From NCBI RefSeq assembly GCF_001672915.1, contig NZ_LZKR01000026.1, positions 1-53,670 of the forward strand: a DNA stretch of 53,670 bases, given 5' to 3'. This document shows, one piece after another, positions 43,034 through 52,360 of this stretch (position 1 is its first letter; the number at the start of each line of letters is the position of its first letter). The notes beneath the pieces are model-generated. The model saw only the letters and a program-made list of their open reading frames with translations, had not been told where the DNA came from and made no database searches. The DNA comes from Mycobacterium sp. 1245805.9. Its GTDB lineage: Bacteria; Actinomycetota; Actinomycetes; Mycobacteriales; Mycobacteriaceae. Position numbers and translations under genes: made by a program.

Positions 43034-45043
43034 ATGACCACGTCCGACGTCTCCGTGTCCGGGTTGCTCGCCGTCGCCGTCGCCGCGCTCGGCGGCAGCG
43101 AGCGCAGCGGCCAGGTGGAGATGGCCGGCGCTGTCGAGCGGGCCTTCGAGACCGGTGAGCACCTCGTCGTGCAGGCGGGCACCGGCACCGGCAAGTCGCT
43201 GGCCTACCTGGTTCCCGCGATCGTCCGCGCGGTCACCGACGAGGCGCCGGTCGTCGTGTCGACGGCAACGATCGCGCTGCAGCGTCAGCTCGTCGACCGC
43301 GACCTGCCCCGGCTGGCGGACTCGCTCGCCGACGCCCTGCCGCGCCGGCCCCGCTTCGCACTGCTGAAGGGCCGGCGAAACTACTTGTGCCTGAACAAGA
43401 TCCACAACGGGGCCGCGGCCGGCGACTCGGACGACGAGCGACCGCAGGACGAACTTTTCGATCCCGTGGCCGTCAGCGCGCTGGGACGCGACGTGCAACG
43501 GCTCACCGCCTGGGCGTCGACGACCGACTCGGGCGACCGCGACGACCTGAAGCCCGGCGTTCCGGACCGATCCTGGTCGCAGGTCAGCGTCTCGGCCCGG
43601 GAATGCCTGGGCGTGGCGCGCTGCCCGTTCGGCGCCGAGTGCTTCTCCGAGCGGGCGCGTGGCCTGGCCGGCGCCGCGGATATCGTCGTCACCAACCACG
43701 CGCTGCTGGCCATCGACGCCGTCGCGGAATCGGCGGTGCTGCCCGAGCACGCGCTGCTGGTGGTCGACGAGGCGCACGAGCTCGTCGACCGGGTGACGTC
43801 GGTTGCCACCGCCGAACTGACGTCGGCCGCGCTCGGTGTCGCCGCGCGCCGGATCACCCGGCTGGTGGATCCCGAACTCGTGCAACGGCTGGAGGCGACG
43901 ACCGCCAGTTTCGCCGCGGCCATCCACGACGGCACGCCGGGGCGCATCGACCGCCTCGACGACGAGATGGCGACCTATTTGACCGCGCTGCGCGACGTGG
44001 CCACCGCGGCGCGGTTGGCGATCGACACCACCAGCGACGCCAAGGCGGCTTCGGCGCGCGCCGAAGCCGTTGCGGCGCTGAGCGAGATCTCCGACACCGC
44101 GTCGCGGATCCTCACGTCGTTCACCCCGCCGATCCCGGATCGGACCGACGTGGTCTGGCTCGACCACGAGGACAACCGGGGTTCGGTGCGACCCGTGTTG
44201 CGGGTGGCGCCGCTGTCGGTCGCCGGCTTGCTGCGCAACGAGATCTTCTCGCGTTCGACGACGGTGTTGACGTCGGCGACGCTGGCGATCGGCGGGTCCT
44301 TCGACGCCATGGCCGCGGCGTGGGGCCTGGCCGGGACGGACTCCGAGGAGCCCGCGGCCTGGCGCGGCCTCGACGTGGGGTCACCGTTTCAGCACGCCAA
44401 GGCCGGAATCCTGTACGTGGCCGCCCATCTGCCGCCGCCCGGCCGCGCCGGCACCGGCTCGGCGGAGCAGCTGACCGAGATCGCCGAGCTGATCACCGCC
44501 GCGGGCGGGCGCACGCTGGGGCTGTTCTCGTCGATGCGGGCCGCCCGGTCCGCCGCCGAGGCCATGCGCGGGCGGCTGTCGACGCCGGTGTTGTGCCAGG
44601 GCGACGACAGCACCTCGGCGCTGGTCGAACAGTTCAGCGCCGACGAGGAGACCTCGCTGTTCGGCACGCTGTCGCTGTGGCAGGGCGTCGACGTGCCGGG
44701 GCCGTCGCTGTCGCTGGTGCTGATCGACCGCATCCCGTTCCCGCGGCCCGACGACCCGCTGCTGGGCGCGCGGCAGCGCGCGGTGGCCGCGCGCGGCGGC
44801 AACGGCTTCATGGCCGTCGCCGCCAACCATGCCGCGCTGCTGCTGGCCCAGGGGTCGGGCCGGCTGCTGCGCCGCGTCACCGACCGCGGCGTCGTCGCGA
44901 TCCTCGACTCCCGGATGGTGACCGCCGGCTACGGCGGCTACCTGCGCGCGTCGCTGCCGCCGTTTTGGGCGACCACCGATGGCGCGCGGGTCCGCGCCGC
45001 GCTGGAGCGGCTGCGCGCACCTGCGGCTAGCGCGCCAGGGTGA
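43034..45043 (+). CDS. dinG: DinG-type ATP-dependent DNA helicase
   Basis: The protein has 669 residues, superfamily 2 XPD-like helicase. Walker A VQAGTGTGKSLAYL is near residue 50, the DEAH box is in LVVDEAHELVD, and the C-terminal motif VI region is LAQGSGRLLRRVTDRG. Four cysteines (RNYLCLNK, ARECLGVARC and GAECF) can hold the [4Fe-4S] cluster of this group. It unwinds DNA with a 5' tail or R-loops during repair. Its last 17 bases overlap the convergent glgP end. Confidence 0.92.
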   Translation: MTTSDVSVSGLLAVAVAALGGSERSGQVEMAGAVERAFETGEHLVVQAGTGTGKSLAYLVPAIVRAVTDEAPVVVSTATIALQRQLVDRDLPRLADSLADALPRRPRFALLKGRRNYLCLNKIHNGAAAGDSDDERPQDELFDPVAVSALGRDVQRLTAWASTTDSGDRDDLKPGVPDRSWSQVSVSARECLGVARCPFGAECFSERARGLAGAADIVVTNHALLAIDAVAESAVLPEHALLVVDEAHELVDRVTSVATAELTSAALGVAARRITRLVDPELVQRLEATTASFAAAIHDGTPGRIDRLDDEMATYLTALRDVATAARLAIDTTSDAKAASARAEAVAALSEISDTASRILTSFTPPIPDRTDVVWLDHEDNRGSVRPVLRVAPLSVAGLLRNEIFSRSTTVLTSATLAIGGSFDAMAAAWGLAGTDSEEPAAWRGLDVGSPFQHAKAGILYVAAHLPPPGRAGTGSAEQLTEIAELITAAGGRTLGLFSSMRAARSAAEAMRGRLSTPVLCQGDDSTSALVEQFSADEETSLFGTLSLWQGVDVPGPSLSLVLIDRIPFPRPDDPLLGARQRAVAARGGNGFMAVAANHAALLLAQGSGRLLRRVTDRGVVAILDSRMVTAGYGGYLRASLPPFWATTDGARVRAALERLRAPAASAPG

Positions 45044-47654
45044 CGAGACCGAGCTCGTTGCTGGCGGCCAGCATGGGGTTGTTGGGCAGCACCCGCACGG
45101 TGTATCCGACCGCTCCGGCCAGCGGCAGCGGCGTGGTCGTCGAGAAGACCTGGTTGCCGCCCTCGGCGGTGCCCGTGTAGGACATCTCGACGGTGACCGG
45201 GTCCAACAGCGCGTCGCCGGTGTCGACCCTGCCCACCAGCGCCTGAACCGTGACCTCGTCGGGCGCCAGCCCGTCCAGCTGCACGGTCGCCGTCAGCGTC
45301 AGTTTGGAGCCGAGCACCGGGCTGTCCGGCAAGCCGGTGCTGTCGACGTCGGTGATGGTGATCTTGGGCCACGCCTCCTCGGCGCGCCGGCGATAGACGG
45401 CGAGCTCGCGGGCCGCGTCGAACTCGGCGCCGCCGTCTTCGGCCGCCGTGGTTTTGCGCAGCGATTCCGCCGCCGGCGTGTAGTACTTCTCGACGTAGTC
45501 GCGAACCATGCGGGACGCCAGCACCTTCGGGCCGAGGGTCTGCAGGGTGTGGCGCACCATCTCGATCCACCGCGGCGGGACCCCGTGTTCGTCGCGCTCG
45601 TAGAACTTCGGCGCCACCGACTGCTCCAGCAGGTTGTACAGCGCGGTGGATTCCAGGTCGTCGCGACGGGATTCGTCGGCCACGCCGTCGGCAGTCGGTA
45701 TCTCCCAACCGTTTTCGCCGTCGTACCACTCGTCCCACCAGCCGTCGCGGATGGACAGGTTCAGTCCACCGTTGAGCGCGCTCTTCATTCCCGAGGTGCC
45801 GCAGGCCTCCAGGGGGCGCAACGGGTTGTTCAGCCAGACGTCGCAGCCCCAATACAGCAGCCGGGCCATCGACATGTCGTAGTCGGGCAAGAACGCGATG
45901 CGGTGCCGCACCTCCGGTCGGTCGGCGAAGCGCACCACCTGCTGGATCAGCGCCTTGCCGCCGTCGTCGGCCGGGTGCGATTTGCCGGCGACGATCAGCT
46001 GGATCGGTCTTTCCTTGTCGAGCAGCAGTTGTTCCAGCCGATCCGGATCGCGCAGCATCAGCGTCAGCCGCTTGTAGGTCGGCACCCGCCGGGCAAACCC
46101 GATGGTGAGCACGTCGGGATCGAAAGCCTTTGCTATCCAACCCAATTCGGCATCCGGGGCGCCGCGCTCCTGCCATGAGCGGCGCAACCGCCTCCGCACA
46201 TCCTCGACCAGCAGCGATCGCAGTTGCGATCGGATCCACCACAGGTGACCGGCGTCGACCTCCTGCAGCCGCAGCCACACCCCGGGATCGCCGAACGAGT
46301 CCGAGCCGGCCAGCTCGCGGCCGAGCTGCAGCCATTGCGGCGCCGCCCAGGTGCGCGCGTGAACGCCGTTGGTGATCGAGCCGATCGGCACCTCGCCGGG
46401 ATCGAATCCCGGCCACAGCTCGTTGAACATCGCCCGGCTGACCCGGCCGTGCAACAACGAGACACCGTTGGCCCGTTGCGCCAGCCGCAGCCCCATGTGG
46501 GCCATGTTGAACTTGGTGGGATCGTCCTCGGCGCCGAGCTCGATGATCCGGTCAGTCGGCACGCCCGGCAGCAAGGTGGGCGCTCCCTTGGTTTTTGTCG
46601 CCCCGTCGGGACCGTCGTCCAGCCCGTCGTCGAAATAAAGCCGGACCATGTCAACCGGGAACCGATCGATACCGGCGGGCACCGGGGTATGGGTGGTGAA
46701 CACGGTGGCCGACCGCACGACGGTCAGCGCGGTGTCGAAGTCCAAACCCGAATCGGTGATCAGCTCGCGGATGCGTTCGGCCCCGAGGAACCCCGCATGC
46801 CCCTCGTTCATGTGCCAGACCTCGGGCGCGGGCAGGCCCTCGATGGCGGTGAATGCGCGGATGGCCCGCACCCCGCCGATGCCGGCCAGGATCTCTTGGC
46901 GCATGCGATGTTCCTGGTCGCCGCCGTACAGGCGATCGGTGACGCTGCGCAGCTCGTGCTCGTTCTCGGGGACGTCGGAATCCAACAACAGCAGCGGGAC
47001 GCGTCCCACCTGCGCCACCCAGACCCGCGCCCGCAGCTGCGCCGAGTCGGGAAGCGTCAGTTCCACCAGCACGGGTTCGCGCGCGGCGTCGGTGAGCAGT
47101 CGCAACGGCAGCCCCTGCGGGTCCAGCGCCGGGTAGGTCTCATGCTGCCAGCCGTCCGCTGTCAGCGACTGCCGAAAGTAGCCGGAGCGGTAGTAGAGGC
47201 CCACCGCGATCAACGGGACGCCGAGATCGGACGCGGACTTCAGGTGGTCCCCGGCGAGGATTCCCAGTCCGCCCGAATAGTTGGGCAGCACCTCGGCCAC
47301 CCCGAACTCCATCGAGAAGTAGGCGATGGCGGCCGGCATCGCGGCACCGGCGTGCTGCCGCTGCTGATACCAGAGCGGACGGCTCAGGTAATCGTTCAGG
47401 TCGGCCGAGAGCGCGTCGAGGCGGCCCACGAATTCTTCGTCGAGCGCCAGATCGTCCAGTCGCGCCGGGCTCACCGCACCAAGCAGCGCCACCGGATCGC
47501 AGCCACACCGCGCCCACAGCTCCGGGTCGATCGCCGCGAACAGGTCTTGCGTCGGCTTGTCCCACGACCACCGCAGGTTGGTCGAAAGCTGATCCAGCGC
47601 GGCGAGACGATCGGGCAAATGAGCACGGACGGTAAAGCGGCGAAGGGCTTTCAC
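45027..47654 (-). CDS. glgP: Glycogen/maltodextrin phosphorylase GlgP
   Basis: The protein has 875 residues of the alpha-glucan phosphorylase family (GT35, actinobacterial type). It releases glucose 1-phosphate from alpha-1,4-glucans. The PLP lysine lies in GTSGMKSALNGG; other marks are YFSMEFGVAEVLPNYSGGLG, WHMNEGHAGF and FARRVPTYKR. A C-terminal ~110-residue beta-domain (about 760-875) is usual for this branch. It starts with GTG 47654. It corresponds to Rv1328 and diverges from glgE. Confidence 0.93.
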   Translation of the reverse strand: MKALRRFTVRAHLPDRLAALDQLSTNLRWSWDKPTQDLFAAIDPELWARCGCDPVALLGAVSPARLDDLALDEEFVGRLDALSADLNDYLSRPLWYQQRQHAGAAMPAAIAYFSMEFGVAEVLPNYSGGLGILAGDHLKSASDLGVPLIAVGLYYRSGYFRQSLTADGWQHETYPALDPQGLPLRLLTDAAREPVLVELTLPDSAQLRARVWVAQVGRVPLLLLDSDVPENEHELRSVTDRLYGGDQEHRMRQEILAGIGGVRAIRAFTAIEGLPAPEVWHMNEGHAGFLGAERIRELITDSGLDFDTALTVVRSATVFTTHTPVPAGIDRFPVDMVRLYFDDGLDDGPDGATKTKGAPTLLPGVPTDRIIELGAEDDPTKFNMAHMGLRLAQRANGVSLLHGRVSRAMFNELWPGFDPGEVPIGSITNGVHARTWAAPQWLQLGRELAGSDSFGDPGVWLRLQEVDAGHLWWIRSQLRSLLVEDVRRRLRRSWQERGAPDAELGWIAKAFDPDVLTIGFARRVPTYKRLTLMLRDPDRLEQLLLDKERPIQLIVAGKSHPADDGGKALIQQVVRFADRPEVRHRIAFLPDYDMSMARLLYWGCDVWLNNPLRPLEACGTSGMKSALNGGLNLSIRDGWWDEWYDGENGWEIPTADGVADESRRDDLESTALYNLLEQSVAPKFYERDEHGVPPRWIEMVRHTLQTLGPKVLASRMVRDYVEKYYTPAAESLRKTTAAEDGGAEFDAARELAVYRRRAEEAWPKITITDVDSTGLPDSPVLGSKLTLTATVQLDGLAPDEVTVQALVGRVDTGDALLDPVTVEMSYTGTAEGGNQVFSTTTPLPLAGAVGYTVRVLPNNPMLAASNELGLVTLAR

Positions 47655-47878
47655 ACATCATTACCTTACTGAGGATTTCGACGCTCGCAGGTCCAGCGAG
47701 CGCCCGTTCGCCTTCAGCGGTGTGTGATCGCCCACTAGGGTGGGTATCGGTTAGTTGTGGGGCCGCAACGATGCGGTCCGTCCGATGAAGTCCCCACGGC
47801 AGGAAGTTTCTGAGAGGCGAGACATTCCGCGGCGAAGCACAGTGCGCGGTCTCGCCACACAATCGAAACGGAGTGGTT
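47655..47878. other. Divergent glgP-glgE intergenic region
   Basis: These 224 bases must hold both promoters. An AAGG element stands close before glgP. I see no clear palindrome, -10/-35 pair or hairpin that I would name. Confidence 0.4.
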
Positions 47879-49972
47879 GTGCCCGGTCGTGTCGAGATCG
47901 ACAACGTCCAGCCCGTCGTCTCCTGCGGCGCGTACCCCGCCAAGGCGGTGGTCGGTGAGATGGTCCCCGTCAGCGCCGCGGTCTGGAGGGAAGGCCACGA
48001 GGCGGTCGCGGCGACGCTGGTCGTGCGCTACCTCGGCCCGCGCTATCCGCAGGTACCCGAAACGCGCCGCATCAAGGCCGTCCAGGCCCCCGAACGGACC
48101 GAGCCGGTGCTCGACGGCAAGGCCGCCGAGCAACGGATCAAGCCCCTGCTGCTTCCGATGACGGAGGGCCAGGAGCCGTACGTTTTCCATGGCGTGTTCA
48201 CCCCCGACCGCGTCGGACTGTGGACGTTCCGCGTCGACGGGTGGGGTGACCCCATCCACTCGTGGCGGCACGGGCTGGTCGCCAAGCTCGACGCCGGGCA
48301 GGGCGCGAACGAGTTGTCCAACGATCTCCTGGTGGGGGCCGCGCTGTTCGAGCGTGCCGCGACCGGTGTGCCGCGGGCGCGGCGCGACCCGTTGCTGGCG
48401 GCGGCCAAGGCGCTGCGGGCGCCCGGGGACGCGGTCACCCGCACCGCGCTGGCGCTGGCCCCCGAAATCGAAGAACTCCTGGCGGAGTATCCGTTGCGAG
48501 ACCTCGTCACCCGCGGCGAGCAGTTCGGGGTGTGGGTGGACCGGCCACTGGCCCGCTTCGGCGCGTGGTACGAGATGTTCCCGCGCTCGACGGGCGGGTG
48601 GGACAAGAACGGCAAGCCCGTGCACGGCACCTTCGCCACGGCGGCCGCCCAGCTCCCGCGGATCGCGGACATGGGCTTCGACGTCGTCTACCTCCCGCCG
48701 ATCCATCCGATCGGGAAGGTACATCGCAAGGGCCGCAACAACTCCCCGACCGCCGCGCCCGGCGACGTGGGATCCCCGTGGGCGATCGGCAGCGACGAGG
48801 GCGGCCACGACGCGATACACCCGGACCTGGGCACCATCGACGACTTCGACGACTTCGTCTCCGCCGCACGCGATCTGGGCCTGGAGGTGGCGCTGGACCT
48901 GGCGCTGCAATGCGCGCCCGATCATCCGTGGGCCCGCGAACACCGACAGTGGTTCACCGAGCTGCCCGATGGGACCATCGCCTACGCGGAGAACCCACCG
49001 AAGAAGTACCAGGACATCTATCCGATCAACTTCGACAACGACCCGGCGGGTCTCTACGACGAGGTGCTGCGGGTGGTCCGGCACTGGATTGACCACGGCA
49101 TCAAGTTCTTTCGGGTCGACAATCCGCACACCAAGCCGCCCGACTTCTGGGCCTGGCTGATCGGTCAGGTCAAAGACGCCGACCCCGACGTCCTGTTCCT
49201 CTCGGAGGCCTTCACACCGCCGGCCCGGCAATACGGCCTGGCCAAACTGGGGTTCACCCAGTCCTACAGCTACTTCACCTGGCGCACGGCCAAATGGGAG
49301 CTCACCGAGTTCGGCAACGACATCGCCGCCCTCGCCGACTTTCGCCGGCCGAACCTGTTCGTCAACACCCCCGACATCCTGCACGCGGTGCTGCAGCACA
49401 ACGGACCCGGGATGTTCGCCATCCGCGCGGTCCTGGCGGCGACCATGGGTCCCGCCTGGGGCGTGTACTCCGGTTACGAGCTGTTCGAACACCGCGCGGT
49501 GCGCGAGGGCAGCGAGGAGTACCTGGACTCCGAGAAGTACGAATTGCGCCCCCGCGACTTCGCGGCCGCGCTGGCCGAAGGGCGATCACTCGAGCCGTTC
49601 ATCAAACGGCTCAACATGATTCGCCGCCTGCACCCGGCGCTGCAGCAGCTGCGCACCATCCATTTCCATGGCGTGGACAACGACGCAATGCTTGCCTACA
49701 GCAAGTTCGACCCGGCCACCGGTGACTGCGTGCTGGTGGTGGTGACGCTCAACGCGTTCGGACCCGAGGAAGCGACGTTGTGGTTGGACATGGCGGCATT
49801 GGGTATGGAGCCTTATGAGCGCTTTTGGGTGCGTGACGAGATCAGCGGTCAGGAATTTCAATGGGGGCAATCCAATTACATCCGCCTCGATCCCGGGCAG
49901 TCGGTCGCACACATCATCAACATGCCGCTCATACCGTACGAATCGCGAATCACGCTGCTGCGTAGGAGGTGA
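47879..49972 (+). CDS. glgE: Maltosyltransferase GlgE (alpha-1,4-glucan:maltose-1-phosphate)
   Basis: The protein has 697 residues. GlgE extends alpha-glucans with maltose 1-phosphate (GH13_3). It has an N-terminal beta and helical domain, then the barrel with [19 protein letters not shown], the nucleophile Asp in [12 protein letters not shown], the acid Glu in [10 protein letters not shown], and [11 protein letters not shown]. These match M. tuberculosis GlgE (Rv1327c), whose loss is lethal through maltose 1-phosphate build-up. GGAG lies six bases before GTG 47879; GTG 47873 is too close, and other starts further up cannot be excluded. glgB follows after six bases. Confidence 0.93.
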   Translation: MPGRVEIDNVQPVVSCGAYPAKAVVGEMVPVSAAVWREGHEAVAATLVVRYLGPRYPQVPETRRIKAVQAPERTEPVLDGKAAEQRIKPLLLPMTEGQEPYVFHGVFTPDRVGLWTFRVDGWGDPIHSWRHGLVAKLDAGQGANELSNDLLVGAALFERAATGVPRARRDPLLAAAKALRAPGDAVTRTALALAPEIEELLAEYPLRDLVTRGEQFGVWVDRPLARFGAWYEMFPRSTGGWDKNGKPVHGTFATAAAQLPRIADMGFDVVYLPPIHPIGKVHRKGRNNSPTAAPGDVGSPWAIGSDEGGHDAIHPDLGTIDDFDDFVSAARDLGLEVALDLALQCAPDHPWAREHRQWFTELPDGTIAYAENPPKKYQDIYPINFDNDPAGLYDEVLRVVRHWIDHGIKFFRVDNPHTKPPDFWAWLIGQVKDADPDVLFLSEAFTPPARQYGLAKLGFTQSYSYFTWRTAKWELTEFGNDIAALADFRRPNLFVNTPDILHAVLQHNGPGMFAIRAVLAATMGPAWGVYSGYELFEHRAVREGSEEYLDSEKYELRPRDFAAALAEGRSLEPFIKRLNMIRRLHPALQQLRTIHFHGVDNDAMLAYSKFDPATGDCVLVVVTLNAFGPEEATLWLDMAALGMEPYERFWVRDEISGQEFQWGQSNYIRLDPGQSVAHIINMPLIPYESRITLLRRR

Positions 49973-49978
49973 CGGGCT

Positions 49979-52174
49979 GTGAGCCGAACCGACGAACTGG
50001 CCGGACTGGATCTGGCGCCCGACCCGGCCGACCTGGCGCGCCTGGTGGCCGGCGCGCATTACAACCCACACGGCATCCTCGGTGCCCACGAGTACGGCGA
50101 CCACACGGTCATCCGTGCGTTTCGCCCGCACGCGCGGGAAGTCGTCGCGCTCGTCGGCGAGGATCGGTTCCCGCTGCAGCACGTCGAAGCCGGCCTGTTC
50201 GCGGTGGCCCTGCCGTTCGTCGACCTCATCGACTACCGGCTCGAGGTCACCTACGAGGGTTCCGACCCGTACGTCGTCGCCGACGCCTACCGCTTCCTGC
50301 CCACCCTGGGCGAGGTCGACCTTCATTTGTTCAACGAGGGCCGCCACGAGCGGCTGTGGGAAGTCCTTGGCGCCCATCCCCGCTCGTTCACCACGGCCGA
50401 CGGTGTCGTGACCGGGGTCTCGTTCGCCGTGTGGGCGCCCAACGCCAAGGGCGTCAACTTGATCGGGGAGTTCAATGGCTGGACCGGCAACGACGCGCCG
50501 ATGCGGGTGCTCGGCTCCTCCGGGGTGTGGGAGTTGTTCTGGCCCGGCTTTCCGGTAGAGGGCCTGTACAAGTTCCGGGTGCACGGCGCCGACGGCGTGG
50601 TGACCGAGCGGGCCGACCCCATGGCCTTCGCCACCGAAGTGCCGCCGCACACCGCGTCCCGCGTCACGCGCAGCTCCTACACGTGGGAGGACGCCGACTG
50701 GATGGCGCGGCGCGCGGAGCGCAATCCGGTGTTCGAGCCGATGAGCACCTACGAGGTGCATCTCGGCTCGTGGCGTCCCGGCCTGAGCTACCGCCAGCTC
50801 GCCCGTGAGCTGACGGATTACGTACTGGAGCACGGGTTCACCCATGTAGAGCTGCTGCCGGTCGCCGAACACCCATTTGCGGGGTCCTGGGGATACCAGG
50901 TCACGTCGTACTACGCGCCGACATCGCGGTTCGGCACGCCCGACGATTTCCGCGCGCTGGTCGACGCCCTGCACCGGGCCGGCATCGGCGTCATCGTGGA
51001 CTGGGTGCCGGCGCACTTCCCGAAAGACGCGTGGGCGCTGGGCCGCTTCGACGGGACCCCGCTCTACGAGCACGCCGACCCTAAGCGCGGTGAGCAACTC
51101 GACTGGGGCACTTACGTCTTCGACTTCGGCCGCGCGGAGGTGCGCAACTTCCTGGTCGCCAACGCCCTGTACTGGCTCGAGGAGTTCCACGTGGACGGCC
51201 TGCGGGTGGATGCCGTCGCGTCGATGCTCTACCTGGACTACTCGCGCCCGGAGGGCGGCTGGACCCCGAACATCTACGGCGGGCGGGAGAACCTGGAGGC
51301 CGTGCAGTTCCTGCAGGAGATGAACGCCACGGCGCACAAGGCCGCACCCGGAATCGTCACCGTCGCCGAGGAGTCGACCTCGTGGCCCGGGGTCACGCGG
51401 CCGACCAACCTTGGCGGCCTTGGCTTTTCGATGAAGTGGAACATGGGCTGGATGCACGACACGCTCGACTACATCAGCCGCGACCCGATCTACCGCAGCT
51501 ACCACCACCACGAGATGACGTTCTCGATGCTGTACGCGTTCAGCGAGAACTACGTGCTGCCGATCAGCCACGACGAGGTGGTCCACGGCAAGGGGACCCT
51601 GTGGGGTCGGATGCCGGGCAACAACCACGTCAAGGCGGCGGGGCTGCGCAGCCTGCTCGCCTACCAGTGGGCGCACCCGGGCAAGCAATTGTTGTTCATG
51701 GGCCAGGAATTTGCCCAGCGCGCCGAATGGTCCGAGCAGAACGGTTTGGATTGGTGGCAGCTGGACGAACAGGGTTTCTCCAACGGGGTACTGCGCTTCG
51801 TGCGCGACATCAACGAGATTTATCGGAGCCGCCCGGCCCTGTGGAGCCAGGACACCGTTCCCGAGGGCTATTCCTGGATCGACGCCAACGACTCGGCCAA
51901 CAACGTGCTGAGTTTCCTGCGATATGGCAAAGACGGCTCGGTAATGGCATGCGTCTTCAATTTCGCCGGCTCGGAGCACAGTGGCTACCGCCTCGGCCTG
52001 CCCTCTGCCGGCCGCTGGCGCGAGGTGCTCAACACCGACGCGACCACGTACAACGGCTCGGGAATCGGCAACATGGGCGGCGTCGACGCCACCGACGACC
52101 CGTGGCATGGCCGCCCCGCCTCGGCGGTGATGGTGCTCCCACCCACGTCGGCGCTGTGGCTGGAACCCGAATAA
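49979..52174 (+). CDS. glgB: 1,4-alpha-glucan branching enzyme GlgB
   Basis: The protein has 731 residues (GH13_9). It makes alpha-1,6 branches in glycogen and capsular glucan. Two N-terminal CBM48-type domains ([14 protein letters not shown] and [22 protein letters not shown]) precede the barrel. The nucleophile Asp is in [12 protein letters not shown], the Glu in [11 protein letters not shown], and the third acid in [11 protein letters not shown]. It starts with GTG 49979, behind GGAGG that lies within the end of glgE. It corresponds to Rv1326c and acts with GlgE on the same polymer. Confidence 0.95.
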   Translation: MSRTDELAGLDLAPDPADLARLVAGAHYNPHGILGAHEYGDHTVIRAFRPHAREVVALVGEDRFPLQHVEAGLFAVALPFVDLIDYRLEVTYEGSDPYVVADAYRFLPTLGEVDLHLFNEGRHERLWEVLGAHPRSFTTADGVVTGVSFAVWAPNAKGVNLIGEFNGWTGNDAPMRVLGSSGVWELFWPGFPVEGLYKFRVHGADGVVTERADPMAFATEVPPHTASRVTRSSYTWEDADWMARRAERNPVFEPMSTYEVHLGSWRPGLSYRQLARELTDYVLEHGFTHVELLPVAEHPFAGSWGYQVTSYYAPTSRFGTPDDFRALVDALHRAGIGVIVDWVPAHFPKDAWALGRFDGTPLYEHADPKRGEQLDWGTYVFDFGRAEVRNFLVANALYWLEEFHVDGLRVDAVASMLYLDYSRPEGGWTPNIYGGRENLEAVQFLQEMNATAHKAAPGIVTVAEESTSWPGVTRPTNLGGLGFSMKWNMGWMHDTLDYISRDPIYRSYHHHEMTFSMLYAFSENYVLPISHDEVVHGKGTLWGRMPGNNHVKAAGLRSLLAYQWAHPGKQLLFMGQEFAQRAEWSEQNGLDWWQLDEQGFSNGVLRFVRDINEIYRSRPALWSQDTVPEGYSWIDANDSANNVLSFLRYGKDGSVMACVFNFAGSEHSGYRLGLPSAGRWREVLNTDATTYNGSGIGNMGGVDATDDPWHGRPASAVMVLPPTSALWLEPE

Positions 52175-52360
52175 AAACTGCCGCACGGCTTATACTCGAA
52201 GCATTGCGATAAGTAAAGCACCAAATAAGTCGTCGTCAATTAGTCCGATTTACTTTCGGAATTTCAATGGTTACCGATAGGATCAATTTCGCTCAATGAT
52301 TTGACGATGCCCGGGTCCGGCATGTCCTCGCGGACTCGCCGTACGTGCCGGGAGGCATAC
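52175..52360 (+). promoter_or_regulatory. AT-rich upstream region of the PE_PGRS gene
   Basis: The first ~100 bases are far richer in A and T than the surroundings (for example GCGATAAGTAAAGCACC and TTTACTTTCGGAATTTCAAT), as is common before PE and PPE genes. It probably carries the PE_PGRS promoter. GGGAGG at 52350-52355 is the ribosome site. I see no certain -10/-35 pair. Confidence 0.4.
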
